Assembly (NCBI RefSeq): GCF_910594985.1
Contig: NZ_CAJVCE010000018.1
Coordinates: 62,001-126,000 of the forward strand
Origin: Paenibacillus allorhizosphaerae
GTDB lineage: Bacteria; Bacillota; Bacilli; Paenibacillales; NBRC-103111
DNA: 64,000 nt
Direction: 5' to 3'
The notes beneath the pieces were generated by a model. That model was not told the DNA's origin. It saw only the letters and a program-made list of their open reading frames with translations, and searched no databases. Position 1 is the stretch's first letter. Every line of letters begins with the position of its first letter. Of this stretch, positions 17,746 through 27,355 are shown piece after piece. Made by a program: the position numbers and the translations under genes.

Positions 17746-18582
17746 TTATGAAAACCGAACCGCAAACTCTATAAGAGTTAGAATAACCTCTACGACAATC
17801 AGAAAAACGATAATCCATTCAACGAACAATCCGCGGATGGAATGACTCATGTTAGTGATGCCCTCCATAATGTGATACAGAATGTCCGTCTTGCTCTTCA
17901 ATACTTTGTATCGATCGTTTAATTCGAAAAACTCCATCATTTTGTCGTGAAATTCGCTTGCCGAGCTATTTGTCCACGTAATATCCGGTTTATCCAGAAT
18001 CATTATGTACGCTAGCGTATTGTACTCGTGGCGTACGATTTTGGCGGTCGTTTTCGCCAGTTCCTTGTTGCCGACCCGAAGCTTCCCTCTCTCTAATCGG
18101 TCGATCATCGTTTCGAGGCTGTCCTGAATTTTGCCAAGCTGCTCCTCAATCTTCTCAAGCGCTACAGATTTGGCGAGCACTGTCGATATCAAATCCGGAT
18201 AATAATCTTCATAGGTAGGAACTACAACATATTCATCAGTCAATTCGACCGTATCGGTGTCGCCGATCTGAAGACTGTAGTCATCCGTATAGTTTTCTAT
18301 CTGCTGAAGGTCAATCTCCGGCTCGAACGTTTGCAAATATTTTAGAAAGCTGGTTATTTCATGATCGTTGGAATGATTGATGAACACAAGGCTGCCAAAG
18401 GAAAAAATAAGCACCTGCTGCGCTTCGTTCACATCCTTATGGAGAATCGACCGAAGTATATCCCCTCTCAGAATTAACGGCTGCTCCCATGTATATTTTT
18501 TAGGAATGCCACAATCGATAGCTACTTTGTTCAGATCGATTTCATTCGTGATCGCAATGGCTTTAAAGGTAATTTCCCTCAT
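17746..18582 (-). CDS. RMD1/DUF155-family membrane-tethered protein
   Basis: 278 residues. The middle contains VLIFSFGSLVFINHSNDHEI, the RMD1/YagE (DUF155) signature, followed by an acidic stretch and a helical region (about 130-240) rich in charged heptads. A single hydrophobic segment near the C terminus (WIIVFLIVVEVILTLIEF) anchors it to the membrane. In yeast and mammals, relatives are linked to mitochondrial inner-membrane translation and morphology; the bacterial role is not established. Divergent from the gerA remnant, with no operon partner. Confidence 0.82.
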   Translation of the reverse strand: MREITFKAIAITNEIDLNKVAIDCGIPKKYTWEQPLILRGDILRSILHKDVNEAQQVLIFSFGSLVFINHSNDHEITSFLKYLQTFEPEIDLQQIENYTDDYSLQIGDTDTVELTDEYVVVPTYEDYYPDLISTVLAKSVALEKIEEQLGKIQDSLETMIDRLERGKLRVGNKELAKTTAKIVRHEYNTLAYIMILDKPDITWTNSSASEFHDKMMEFFELNDRYKVLKSKTDILYHIMEGITNMSHSIRGLFVEWIIVFLIVVEVILTLIEFAVRFS

Positions 18583-18773
18583 GTAGATCCTCTTTTCCGC
18601 GAATTGGCCTCTCCCTTTTATATATTCTTACCAAAACAGGTTTAAACCGTGCTTTTGGACAAATAAATAACGGCTGCTTCCGAAGCCGGCTTGAGGAATA
18701 ATTGTGAGAGCGCAGGAAGTATAAAAACAAATTGATTTGAGAATAAATGCCTGTATAACGGGAGGGGAGCAGA

Positions 18774-19384
18774 ATGTTCTTTTGGAATCGATTCCGTAGA
18801 CAAACGAATGCGATGAAACGTACCGGCATCGCGCAGCCGATTAAGAACATAGGCAAAAATCCCCTAAATCCGAATATAAGGATCAACCTAGAACGGATCA
18901 GACAGAAGTCGGAAACAGCCCGGATGTCATAATCAGGGAGTTTGAGGTCGGCAACCCGCTCGTTCGAGTTGCGGCGGTGTATACGGTCGGTCGTCTTTCG
19001 GATACGAATATTGTCAACGATTTTATGATACGTTCCCTGATGTTGGACAACACTGAAGAAACTTTCGGTAAAACGATGTTTGATTTCATTAAAGATAACG
19101 CGCTGGCTATCGGCGAAGTTAAGGTCATCAGTGAGTGGAACGGATTAATATTATCCATTTTATCCGGGGATACGGTAATCTTGGTTAACGGATCGGTGGA
19201 AGCGGTTAGCGGAAGCACGCGCGGCGGGGAAGTAAGACAAGTAACTGAGCCTTCCTCCCAAGTGGTCATTCGCGGTCCCAAAGACGGTTTTACCGAGTCT
19301 ATCGCAGTGAATGTTTCGCTTGTCCGCCGTCGGATTAAGAATCCGAATCTATGGCTGGAAACGATGACCATCGGCAACAACTGG
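18774..19384 (+). pseudogene. Spore germination gerA-type gene, frameshifted and 3'-deleted
   Basis: ATG 18774 follows GGAGGGGAGC. The first frame (52 codons) reads FFWNRFRR...NPNIRINLERIR and ends at TAA 18930. A second frame entered near 18900 continues as VGNSPDVIIREFEVGNPLVR and later SSQVVIRGPKDGFTES with NVSLVRRRIKNPNLWLETM, a clear GerA-family receptor N-terminal domain. The match stops near 19380, before the membrane helices, where gerB sequence begins. At least one frameshift and a large deletion make it non-functional. Intact GerA subunits are about 480-520 residues. Confidence 0.88.
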
Positions 19385-19590
19385 TACTGCCTGCCGGACT
19401 CGTAGTGTTACTGTCATCACTCATGATCGCAATGAGCTTTTCAGAGCATATCGAGGAAGGGAAAGTGTTTTTAAAAAATTACTTAACTCTATTTTGTATC
19501 GTCTTTCCAGTAATGCTTTTCGGAATTCATCTGATTCGTAAACGATTCGGGCTTTATCGTCATCCGCTTTCCACAAATGTAGAGGATTGA
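19385..19590 (+). pseudogene. 3' end of a gerB-type germination permease
   Basis: The frame reading LPAGLVVLLSSLMIAMSFSE and later LTLFCIVFPVMLFGIHLIRKRFG resembles the last helix or two of a GerB/endospore amino-acid-permease-like protein. It abuts the gerA fragment in a different frame. The missing gerA 3' end, most of gerB and any gerC must have been lost in one or more deletions between about 19370 and 19390. Confidence 0.62.
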
Positions 19591-19592
19591 TG

Positions 19593-19859
19593 CTATTTTT
19601 TTTTGGTGGGAGACGCGTTCGGCGGCTGTGACGGAGTCCGATCGGCGTTTTTCATTTTGAACAACGGAGTGAACACTGAAATGAACAGAAGACACAACAT
19701 CCCATAAATAATAATATATTCCGCAAGGGACATGGCCGCAAAAGAATGTCGGATCACACTCAAAGACATCGAAAGGTTCATTCCCTTAATAAGATCGACC
19801 ATAACGGCAAGGGACATATTCAAAAAAAACATGAGGAAAAAAATTAGTATGATTTTCAT
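19593..19859 (-). CDS. Small two-helix membrane protein
   Basis: 88 residues from an ATG preceded by AGAGGTGAT; a longer in-frame start at 19916 lacks a good ribosome site. There are two hydrophobic segments (about 2-21 and 44-66) and a polar tail rich in Pro, Asn and Lys. It is convergent with the ger remnants, ending 2 bases from gerB. I do not recognise the family. Location next to a germination locus hints at a spore role, but this is only context. Confidence 0.5.
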   Translation of the reverse strand: MKIILIFFLMFFLNMSLAVMVDLIKGMNLSMSLSVIRHSFAAMSLAEYIIIYGMLCLLFISVFTPLFKMKNADRTPSQPPNASPTKKK

Positions 19860-20096
19860 TTCATCACCTCTGCCGTATTTACCCAATATATATTGTTTCC
19901 AACGAAAGGAAGACATAACCGGGTAATGCGAGGCGATTCGACGGGGATAATATGAACTTTATTTGGAGTTTTTTCCTACGGGGGCTTTTAAATCGATAAT
20001 AGTTCATGTAAAATAGAACATAAATAACAATTATTAAGGTAATGTCTTTTTTTATGTTTGTTAAAAATATCTTAATAGTGAGGAGAGAAATCATTC

Positions 20097-21065
20097 GTGA
20101 CCTCTAAACCTGCTTATTACAAAAATCCGCTTCCCATTCAAAAAATTGGGGATCCATACATTTTGAGAGCATCCAACGGAAAATATTACTGTTTTCCGAC
20201 GTCGGCGGTCGAGCAAGGCTTCAAAGCATGGTCTTCAGACGATCTAGTTTATTGGAAGGAAGAAGGATTTGTATACGAAAAAAACGAACGATCCTGGGGA
20301 TACAAGCAATTTTGGGCGCCCGAGGTAGTAGAACGTAATGGAAAGTTTTACATGTACTATACAGCCCGATGGAAAGAAAAAGACAGTCTGCGGATCGGTG
20401 TTGCTATCGCGGATCGGCCCGAGGGCCCGTATATCGATGTGTACGATCATCCGCTTTTCGATTTTGGCTATGCGGCGATCGATGCTCATATTTTATTCGA
20501 CGATGACGGCAAGATATATATGTACTACTCCAGGGATTGCTCGGAAAATATCGTGAAAGGCCGCCATGAAAGCCATTTATATGGCATCGAATTGGGAAGT
20601 GACATGATCACTGTTACTGGAGACGCCGTTTGCTTAACGAAACCGGATCAGGAGTGGGAGATGAAATCTCTCGATCGAGGTTACTTATGGAATGAAGGTC
20701 CTTTCGTGCTGAAAAGAAACGGTATCTATTATTTGACTTATTCCGCCAACCATTTCGGCGGGCGTCATTACTCTGTCGGCTATGCCGTATCTGAGATGCC
20801 ATTAGGGCCGTTTAGCAAATATGAAAGTAACCCTGTCCTTGAGAGCAACTGCGATGAAATATCCGGTCCGGGCCACCATAGCATTATTGCTTCGCCGGAT
20901 GGTACGGAGTTATTCATCATTTATCATACCCACACGGATCCGGAAAAGGGTGGCGGCAACCGCCAAGTGTGCATGGATCGGATGGGATTCCGGGAAGACG
21001 GCAGCATCTATGTGGTGGGACCGACGATTACCGAACAGCCGGTTCCTTCGAAGGATCGAGTGTAG
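20097..21065 (+). CDS. GH43 glycosidase, cytoplasmic
   Basis: 322 residues, a single five-bladed GH43 propeller with no signal peptide. GTG start 9 bases after AGGAGAG. Catalytic triad visible: Asp19 in GDPYIL, Asp129 in AIDAHILF, Glu200 in WNEGPF. Other blade markers are FWAPEVVERNGKFYMYYT and GPGHHSII. Enzymes of this size are typically arabinofuranosidases, xylosidases or related exo-acting enzymes that finish short oligosaccharides inside the cell. It begins a run with an anchored GH43-LamG protein and an SBP, suggesting import of arabinose/xylose-containing oligosaccharides. The short gap of about 110 bases to the next gene could still be one transcript. Confidence 0.93.
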   Translation: MTSKPAYYKNPLPIQKIGDPYILRASNGKYYCFPTSAVEQGFKAWSSDDLVYWKEEGFVYEKNERSWGYKQFWAPEVVERNGKFYMYYTARWKEKDSLRIGVAIADRPEGPYIDVYDHPLFDFGYAAIDAHILFDDDGKIYMYYSRDCSENIVKGRHESHLYGIELGSDMITVTGDAVCLTKPDQEWEMKSLDRGYLWNEGPFVLKRNGIYYLTYSANHFGGRHYSVGYAVSEMPLGPFSKYESNPVLESNCDEISGPGHHSIIASPDGTELFIIYHTHTDPEKGGGNRQVCMDRMGFREDGSIYVVGPTITEQPVPSKDRV

Positions 21066-21178
21066 TAGCGCCTATACATGCCGATTAGTTCATGAAATAA
21101 TAAATATTAACACATAAATATAAAGTATTAAGATAAACAATGGCGGTGATGAAGTATGAAATAGGGGGGGCCAGTCGA

Positions 21179-22756
21179 ATGTTGAGACATAGATGGTTTA
21201 TTTTTGCTTTGCCTTTTTTCGCTATCGTTTTTATTGTATTGTGCTTTACTATCTACAACGACAGCTGGAAAGCCGTTCACGTGAAAGGTGACGATCCGCA
21301 GATGAAAGAAATCGACAGGAGCCCCGCATATTTGATGGCTTACTTTCGCTCGGGGCCGAATCAAACGCAAATGGATTTGAGGCTGCATTACGCTTTCAGC
21401 CGCGACGGACTTCATTGGTACGAACTGAACGACAACAAAGCGGTCTGGAAGACTTCCGTCGGAGCTGGCGTTATTCGGGATCCTTTCATCGGCAAAGCTC
21501 CTGACGGTACGTATCATCTGGTGTATACGATGAATTCGTCTGCGGGATCCGCGCAACGGGGAAAACAACTCGGGTACGCCAGATCGAGAGATTTGATAAC
21601 GTTTACAAGTCCCAAAGCATTGACTGTCATGGAGAGCTTCCCTAATTCAACTAACGTATGGGCGCCGGAATGGAATTGGGATGCCGCCGGTAACCGGTAT
21701 ATGATTCACTGGTCCTCTACCCTCGGGTCGGACAAAGCGGATAACAACCGGATATACAAATCTTATACAACAGATTGGGAAGCGTTTACACCCGCTGAAT
21801 TGTTATTCGATCCGGGTTTTAGTGTCATCGACTCGCACATCAGATTTTATAACGACAAATACTACTTGTTCTTTAAGGACGAGAAAGAACGGCCGATGCG
21901 AAACCGGCTTGCCATATCGAATCTGCTTGATCGCGGATATGGCGATATGAGTTCGCACATCACTCCCAATGTGACAGAGGCGGCAGAAACATTGCAATTG
22001 TCAGGGCAGCAAAAGTGGTATCTCTATTACGATTATTGGGCCGACGGTAAATTCGGCGTAAAAGAATCAAGCGATATGATCCACTGGTCGCCGGAGCTGC
22101 CGAAGAGTTCATTCCGTTTTCCTTATCAAGCCCGGCATGCCACTTTCTTGCCTATATCGGAAGAAGAATTATTTCGACTAATACAACGTTTTTCTGTGGC
22201 GGCCCGCTACCCTATGGACGAAGCCGGACCGCTGCAATTCGGCGGAAAGCAAGACGGGGTTCCTTTTGCGGACAAAAGCTCTGGTATAGGCTCTATGCGT
22301 GATCCGTTTGCACTCCGAACGGTATCACTGCGAGTAAACCCGAAGGGAATACAAAAGACACAATTGTTGTACGACGAAGGAGGGGTGAACGGCGGTCTAG
22401 CCATCAAGCTTGAGGATGGACGGGTAAAAGCGGCAGTAGCGGAAGGAGGAGCGCGGACGACCGTATCTGCCGAGCTCACGAAAACCGGTTCATGGTACCA
22501 TGTGGCAGTCGTTTTTGCCGAAGGTGACTTCAGGCTTTATATCGACGGAAAATTATTGAATCAAACGACAGCAAGCTTCAAGCAGGTCGGTACTCATGAT
22601 GATCGGGGAGGTTTGGGTAGACGTTTCTCCGAAGATGCATTCGGGGACCAAGGAGATGGAGCGTATTTTGAAGGTTTGATGGACGAAATCGCCATTTACA
22701 ATACACCATTGCAGGATGCGGATGTACGGTACTTCTTCCATCATCCGGGCAACTAA
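21179..22756 (+). CDS. Membrane-anchored GH43-like enzyme with C-terminal LamG domain
   Basis: 525 residues from ATG 21179 (GGGGGGG 8 bases upstream; ATGs at 21140 and 21149 are alternatives). An N-terminal helix FALPFFAIVFIVLCFTIY (about 8-25) anchors or exports it. The GH43-type propeller follows: Asp101 in IRDPFIG, Asp218 in VIDSHIRF, and probable Glu267 in VTEAAETLQL, with NVWAPEWNWD in between. A concanavalin-like LamG domain covers about 345-520 (SWYHVAVVFAEGDFRLYIDG, FEGLMDEIAIYN), likely binding glycan. The SBP gene begins 37 bases later. The acid Glu context (TEAAE instead of TEGPE) is atypical. Confidence 0.85.
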   Translation: MLRHRWFIFALPFFAIVFIVLCFTIYNDSWKAVHVKGDDPQMKEIDRSPAYLMAYFRSGPNQTQMDLRLHYAFSRDGLHWYELNDNKAVWKTSVGAGVIRDPFIGKAPDGTYHLVYTMNSSAGSAQRGKQLGYARSRDLITFTSPKALTVMESFPNSTNVWAPEWNWDAAGNRYMIHWSSTLGSDKADNNRIYKSYTTDWEAFTPAELLFDPGFSVIDSHIRFYNDKYYLFFKDEKERPMRNRLAISNLLDRGYGDMSSHITPNVTEAAETLQLSGQQKWYLYYDYWADGKFGVKESSDMIHWSPELPKSSFRFPYQARHATFLPISEEELFRLIQRFSVAARYPMDEAGPLQFGGKQDGVPFADKSSGIGSMRDPFALRTVSLRVNPKGIQKTQLLYDEGGVNGGLAIKLEDGRVKAAVAEGGARTTVSAELTKTGSWYHVAVVFAEGDFRLYIDGKLLNQTTASFKQVGTHDDRGGLGRRFSEDAFGDQGDGAYFEGLMDEIAIYNTPLQDADVRYFFHHPGN

Positions 22757-22793
22757 CTTGAAGTGTCAAAACAAAAAGGGGAAGGTGTACAAA

Positions 22794-24107
22794 ATGAAAA
22801 AGAGATGGTTGGCAGTTCTATGTTCTGCGCTAATGGTGGTGTCGGCGGCATGCAGTTCTTCCGGAACGAAATCGGGAGACGCACCGGGGGATAAATCGGA
22901 TGCCTTTGTCATAAAAGACCCGGTAACATTGAGAGTGTTAATCGAAATACCGGGAATGACCGACGATGAATGGAATAAGTATTTTACGGATCCAGTACAA
23001 AAGAAGTATCCCCAAATCTCATTCGAGATTTTGAGGCCTACACAGGGTCAAACTTTAAACGACCTGGTAGCCGCAGGCAATATCCCCGATTTGATATACG
23101 GAGGGCCGCCGCAACGCGAAAGGGTCGATATGCAAATTCCGCTCGACCTGAGAGAGCAGCTCAAGAAGCACGATATCGACATTTCGAAAATAAATCCGAA
23201 CATCATGGATTCGATCAAGCAGCTTGGCGACAATGGCGAGCTTTATGGGTTGCCGTTTACACAAAACGCTTTCGCCCTCTGGTACAACAAAGGGATTTTC
23301 GATAAATTCGGCGTTCCGTATCCGACGGACGGAATGACCTGGGACCAAGCGGCCGAACTGGCTAAGAAAGTATCCCGTTTGGAAGGCGGAGTCAACTATC
23401 TCGGACTGTATGTCACTCATGGAGGGGTAACGACGTTTGCTTCTCCACTTTCAATCGAAATGGTAGATAAGAAGACGCAGCAGGCTCTCGTTCCGGACAT
23501 TTGGAAAACCATTTTCGAAAGAGCGATGAAGATCTACGATATTCCGAACAACAAACCGAAAGTTGTGGGACTCGACACGATCAATGCATTTATTAAGGAC
23601 CAGAATATTGCCATGGCTGCCTATTATTCCATCGGCATGTTTAGTTTCCTGCCGCAAGCGAAAGGATTGGATTGGGATGTGGTTCAGCTTCCGTCCCATC
23701 CGGAAGCGCCGAATAAGTATCTTCAGGCAGACTACCATCAATTCCTTGTCAGCAGAACGAGCAAGCACATCGATGCCGCGATGGAGGTGCTCAAGATTGC
23801 ACTATCCGATGAGGTTCAGACGATCGCCACGCGCAGTGGGAAGCTGACGGTGTTGAAAAACGCCCAGATTTTGGATCAGTTTGCCGCCGATCAAGAATTT
23901 GCGAAAGGGAAAAACATCAAAGGAATTTTCAAGAGCGAACCATCTACACTGATCCCGCAATCGAAGTATAACGGTCCGGTGGACGCAGCGATCAGGAAAG
24001 CTTTCGTTTCCGTATTTGAGGGGAAAACGGATATCAACACGGCTTTAAGAACAGCGAAAGAAGAGGCCGACAAAAATATCGCCAATATCAAGCTGGGAGA
24101 AAAGTGA
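22794..24107 (+). CDS. Sugar-type extracellular solute-binding lipoprotein (SBP 3)
   Basis: 437 residues from ATG 22794 (AAAGGGGAAGG upstream; an open frame further upstream lacks a ribosome site). Lipoprotein signal ends SAAC with Cys20. Family-1 SBP with ALWYNKGIFDKFGVPYPTDG. It resembles SBP 4 at 41150 more than SBP 1 or 2; for example both read ALWYNKGIFD and KGKN(I/L)KGIFKS. Third gene of the GH43 run, with no permease gene after it: next is an ArsR-type regulator. Likely binds oligosaccharides released by the anchored GH43-LamG enzyme. Confidence 0.9.
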   Translation: MKKRWLAVLCSALMVVSAACSSSGTKSGDAPGDKSDAFVIKDPVTLRVLIEIPGMTDDEWNKYFTDPVQKKYPQISFEILRPTQGQTLNDLVAAGNIPDLIYGGPPQRERVDMQIPLDLREQLKKHDIDISKINPNIMDSIKQLGDNGELYGLPFTQNAFALWYNKGIFDKFGVPYPTDGMTWDQAAELAKKVSRLEGGVNYLGLYVTHGGVTTFASPLSIEMVDKKTQQALVPDIWKTIFERAMKIYDIPNNKPKVVGLDTINAFIKDQNIAMAAYYSIGMFSFLPQAKGLDWDVVQLPSHPEAPNKYLQADYHQFLVSRTSKHIDAAMEVLKIALSDEVQTIATRSGKLTVLKNAQILDQFAADQEFAKGKNIKGIFKSEPSTLIPQSKYNGPVDAAIRKAFVSVFEGKTDINTALRTAKEEADKNIANIKLGEK

Positions 24108-24220
24108 GGCCGATACGACGGCTGCTTCTGTTCAAGTCGACTGATGGGGGCGCTTATGATAAAATGAAACTAAAACCTAAAATGATGAAATAAATTGCCG
24201 CTCTGAGAGGATTTGAACAG

Positions 24221-25150
24221 ATGTCGCGTGTATTGTCTATCACGGTCGATGAATTGCTGGAAATAGCAAAAGCGTTAGCTTCCGAAATCAGGATCGACAT
24301 ATTCAAGGAAATACAGAAAAGAAAAGTCAATGTCAACGAAATTGCGGAAATGTTCAATCTGCCGCCGTCGACTGCTACCGTGAATATCAAAAAGCTGGAG
24401 GACGCCAAATTGATCCGGACGGAATTGGTTCCCGGCCTCAGAGGGGCGCAAAAAATATGCTCCGCTCAATACGATCGGCTGGTCATACATCTTGGCACCA
24501 TTCCGGAGGCGGAAGATACGAACTTTTGCCATATCAATATGCCTGTCGGTCACTATGTCGATTGCGAAGTTCGCCCAACCTGCGGGTTAGCCGCGGAAAC
24601 CGGCGTTATTGGCTTCTTCGATAATCCGCGCAGTTTTTATGAACCGGACAAGGTGAATGCCCAACTGCTCTGGTTCAGGCAGGGCTTTGTCGAGTATATG
24701 TTTCCGAACCGGCTTCCGTACGACTGCGAGCTGACCGGAATCGAGCTGTCTATGGAGCTATGCTCCGAGGCTCCGCTGCACAATCCGGATTGGCCGTCGG
24801 ATATTACGGTATGGATCAACGGGATGGAGATCGGGACATGGATGAGCCCGGGGGATTTCGGCGGCGAGCGGGGGCACCTGACTCCGGCATGGTGGGAGAC
24901 GCAGGATTCGCAGTTCGGGATGCTGAAGAAATGGAAAGTAACCGAGGGAGGCTCCTTCATCGACGGCACAAGAGTATCGAATTTGAGGGTTAACGAATTG
25001 GGGATTGATGGTAGTCACTCCTTTAAGGTGAGGATCGGCGTTAAGCCCGATGCCGTGAATCAGGGGGGGATCAATTTGTTCGGCCGCAAGTTCGGAAACT
25101 ACGACCAGGATATTTTACTAAGGATGGACTACAAGCCGAGAAGTTCATAA
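24221..25150 (+). CDS. ArsR-type regulator with large C-terminal sensor domain
   Basis: 309 residues. Residues about 8-75 form a winged-helix HTH (ALASEIRIDIFKEIQKRKVN, then VNEIAEMFNLPPSTATVNIK). The remaining 230 residues are beta-rich, with VTPAWWE-like patterns (WINGMEIGTWMSPGDFGG, RGHLTPAWWETQ) and several Trp/Tyr/His residues, resembling a carbohydrate-binding jelly-roll rather than the metal-site end of classic ArsR proteins. It may bind a sugar and control the adjacent GH43-SBP genes or the convergent FAD oxidoreductase. It lies 113 bases after SBP 3, with a possible promoter of its own in that gap. Confidence 0.8.
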   Translation: MSRVLSITVDELLEIAKALASEIRIDIFKEIQKRKVNVNEIAEMFNLPPSTATVNIKKLEDAKLIRTELVPGLRGAQKICSAQYDRLVIHLGTIPEAEDTNFCHINMPVGHYVDCEVRPTCGLAAETGVIGFFDNPRSFYEPDKVNAQLLWFRQGFVEYMFPNRLPYDCELTGIELSMELCSEAPLHNPDWPSDITVWINGMEIGTWMSPGDFGGERGHLTPAWWETQDSQFGMLKKWKVTEGGSFIDGTRVSNLRVNELGIDGSHSFKVRIGVKPDAVNQGGINLFGRKFGNYDQDILLRMDYKPRSS

Positions 25151-25161
25151 CGTCTTATTAC

Positions 25162-25188
25162 GGGGCTTGTCGGCCAAGCCTCTTTTTT
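25162..25188 (+). terminator. Rho-independent terminator
   Basis: GGGGCTTG / CAAGCCTC stem (6 bp plus wobble pairs) with loop TCGGC and a run TCTTTTTT, 12 bases after the ArsR-type gene. Confidence 0.65.
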
Positions 25189-25256
25189 ACGGCTATTGAT
25201 TTAACAATTATTAAATATAATTAATTAATAATGAATTATTTAGTGCACATTATATG

Positions 25257-25297
25257 TGGACACCCGTTTTCTAGAGACGGGAATGTCCATTTTTTTG
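25257..25297 (+). terminator. Two-part hairpin with T7 tail
   Basis: TGGACA/TGTCCA and inner CCCGT/ACGGG stems with a short loop, followed by seven T residues. A second terminator-like structure in the 362-base gap between convergent genes; the rest of that gap (25300-25419) shows nothing recognisable. Confidence 0.62.
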
Positions 25298-25419
25298 TGG
25301 ATGAGCAATCGAAAAGAAAATATAGATAACGAGAGTTCTAGGCTGGCATTGATACCGGCCCGGAGTAGCGTATTCAAAAACAGTCATTGGAGCAGTAAAT
25401 ATTGGACACAGACTCTATA

Positions 25420-25461
25420 TCAGATTACCCCCGACGTATCTGCAGGGCGGGGGTAATCTGA
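25420..25461. terminator. 13-bp perfect inverted repeat
   Basis: TCAGATTACCCCC and its exact complement flank a 16-base spacer, 52 bases past the stop of the minus-strand FAD oxidoreductase. No strong T-run on either side, so it may be a terminator or an mRNA-end structure for that gene. Confidence 0.45.
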
Positions 25462-25512
25462 AATGATTTGTAAATTAAAAGTTTCACTCCAATCTTGCGT
25501 CCTTGCTAACTG

Positions 25513-27072
25513 TCAAGCCTTGGCCCATTCCAATATCTGATTGTCCTCAACCAATCGTTTACGCAGTTGGTCGTAATCTAGGTTCTGCACGGGCACGTCA
25601 GCTTTGAGCGCTAAGGCAGCTGCAGTTGCGGCGGATTGACCTAGTATCATAAATACGGGCTCCATCCGGATCGAACCATAAGCGATATGGGAGGAAGAGA
25701 GGCAGATAGGCACAATGAGATTGACGCACTCTTCTTCCTTCGGTACGATAGATCGGTAGGAAATCGGATAGGGTCGGGTAGGCGGGATTTCTACATTCCC
25801 TTCATTCACGCATTGCCCTCCCAAGACGATTCGCCGACAATTGTGGGAATCCATCGTATAAGCAGCCAGCCCAATCGGGTCGGAAACGCTTTGGAAGCCG
25901 CGACAGTGGCCCTCGTTCATGACGACATCCGAAACCATTCGTCTTGCTTCGCGGATATAGAGCTGTGGCGTCCAATGTCCAAAGGCCATGTATTCGTCTG
26001 CAGGCAATCCCCACTGACGCACCTCTTCCCGAATCGCTTCAGGCACACGATCATCATTACTTAGAAAATAAAGCATGCCCAAATTGTATTGCAAGTGATC
26101 CCGAAATATCTCCTCGCGTCGGGCATAGCTTCCTTCCGGCCATTCATAGTTCATTCCGATATGATCGGTAGAAACCGCCCCTTTATTATTGAGATCGGTC
26201 TTGCCCTTTGGCATCTTTGTGTGCAGCCGAAGCGCATCCCAAATGCCGGCCTGGATATACCGCGCAAGAAGTGTGAATTTGTCGGGGTCATAATTCGGCG
26301 GTGCCGGAAAAGGGATCCTGTTCTCAGGTACATTCGTCAAACAAATTCGGAAGTTGTATGCCTGTACGGAACGATCCCCTTCCCCCTGTACGCCAGGAGC
26401 AGCATCGGAAACCCCATAGAGCAAGCCGCTGTCAGGTTTCCCAGGGATGACGTAGGGGTCGATAAACGCGTTGAAACGATGATGAGGACTCCCGAACTGG
26501 ATCCCGTTCAATGTTTCCTTATAGACGGAATTCGCTTCCCGGCCGACGTGATAAGATACGCCGGCGGCTGCCAGTAAATCTCCCTCGTACGTTGCATCGA
26601 TAAACATGCCAGCCTCGTAAATATTGCCATTCTCCGTGACAAGGCGAATGATTTTTCCGTTCTTTTTCTCCAAACGCTCTAATCGCTGCCCAAAATGAAC
26701 CTCGATGCCATACTGTTCAATCCAGTTCAGATATACGGCTTCCGCAACGGACGGCTCGAATGTCCACTGGGTTCCGTCTCCCTCCGTCGTACCGTAATGC
26801 CGGCCAAGCGCTTGATAAAACTCCCGAGAAATACCGCCAATGGCTGCTTTGTTTCCGATATCCGTAGCGCCAAGTCCTCCTGTAGTAAGTCCGCCCACAC
26901 GCTCACCGAACTCCGTGACGACCACCTTTAAGCCCATGCGGATTGCCTGAATGGCTGCGGCGATTCCGGCAGAGCTTGCACCATAAATACACAAATCCGT
27001 ACGATTGACAGTGGGAGTGGCGGTTGATGCAGATGGCCCCTCGTAGTACTTGATTTTGCTGAAATTCACCAT
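25513..27072 (-). CDS. FAD-dependent oxidoreductase (FAD_oxidored family)
   Basis: 519 residues. N-terminal FAD motif DLCIYGASSAGIAAAIQAIR (about 27-46), then VVVTEFGERVGGLTTGGLG; C-terminal SSSHIAYGSIRMEPVFMILG with QSAATAAALAL contacts the cofactor. No signal peptide. AGAGGTG precedes the ATG. This branch of the family is common near polysaccharide-degradation genes, but its reaction is not known. It is longer than the relative at 9487 and only distantly similar. Transcribed toward the GH43-SBP-ArsR run, with its promoter in the gap shared with the response-regulator remnant. Confidence 0.85.
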   Translation of the reverse strand: MVNFSKIKYYEGPSASTATPTVNRTDLCIYGASSAGIAAAIQAIRMGLKVVVTEFGERVGGLTTGGLGATDIGNKAAIGGISREFYQALGRHYGTTEGDGTQWTFEPSVAEAVYLNWIEQYGIEVHFGQRLERLEKKNGKIIRLVTENGNIYEAGMFIDATYEGDLLAAAGVSYHVGREANSVYKETLNGIQFGSPHHRFNAFIDPYVIPGKPDSGLLYGVSDAAPGVQGEGDRSVQAYNFRICLTNVPENRIPFPAPPNYDPDKFTLLARYIQAGIWDALRLHTKMPKGKTDLNNKGAVSTDHIGMNYEWPEGSYARREEIFRDHLQYNLGMLYFLSNDDRVPEAIREEVRQWGLPADEYMAFGHWTPQLYIREARRMVSDVVMNEGHCRGFQSVSDPIGLAAYTMDSHNCRRIVLGGQCVNEGNVEIPPTRPYPISYRSIVPKEEECVNLIVPICLSSSHIAYGSIRMEPVFMILGQSAATAAALALKADVPVQNLDYDQLRKRLVEDNQILEWAKA

Positions 27073-27355
27073 TTATAACACCTCTTTTTGTGTTGTTTAC
27101 TTTAGTAACGTTAAGTATAGTTAAAGAGAAGTTCCTTTGTTAGTTCCATTTTTGTTTCATTTTTAAATGATGAATTCTCGTATAAGTGCTTATATCAATA
27201 GAAATAAGGGTTCAAGCTTGTTCCTCTCTCAGCATCCGTAACAAAATTATATAGAATACAACCAGTTATTCATGATTTCCCCTATATTTCATATGTAGCA
27301 CATCCTTATATACTTATTAGTAAAGTAAGCTGAGTTGCAAGGGAGTCATGCCACT

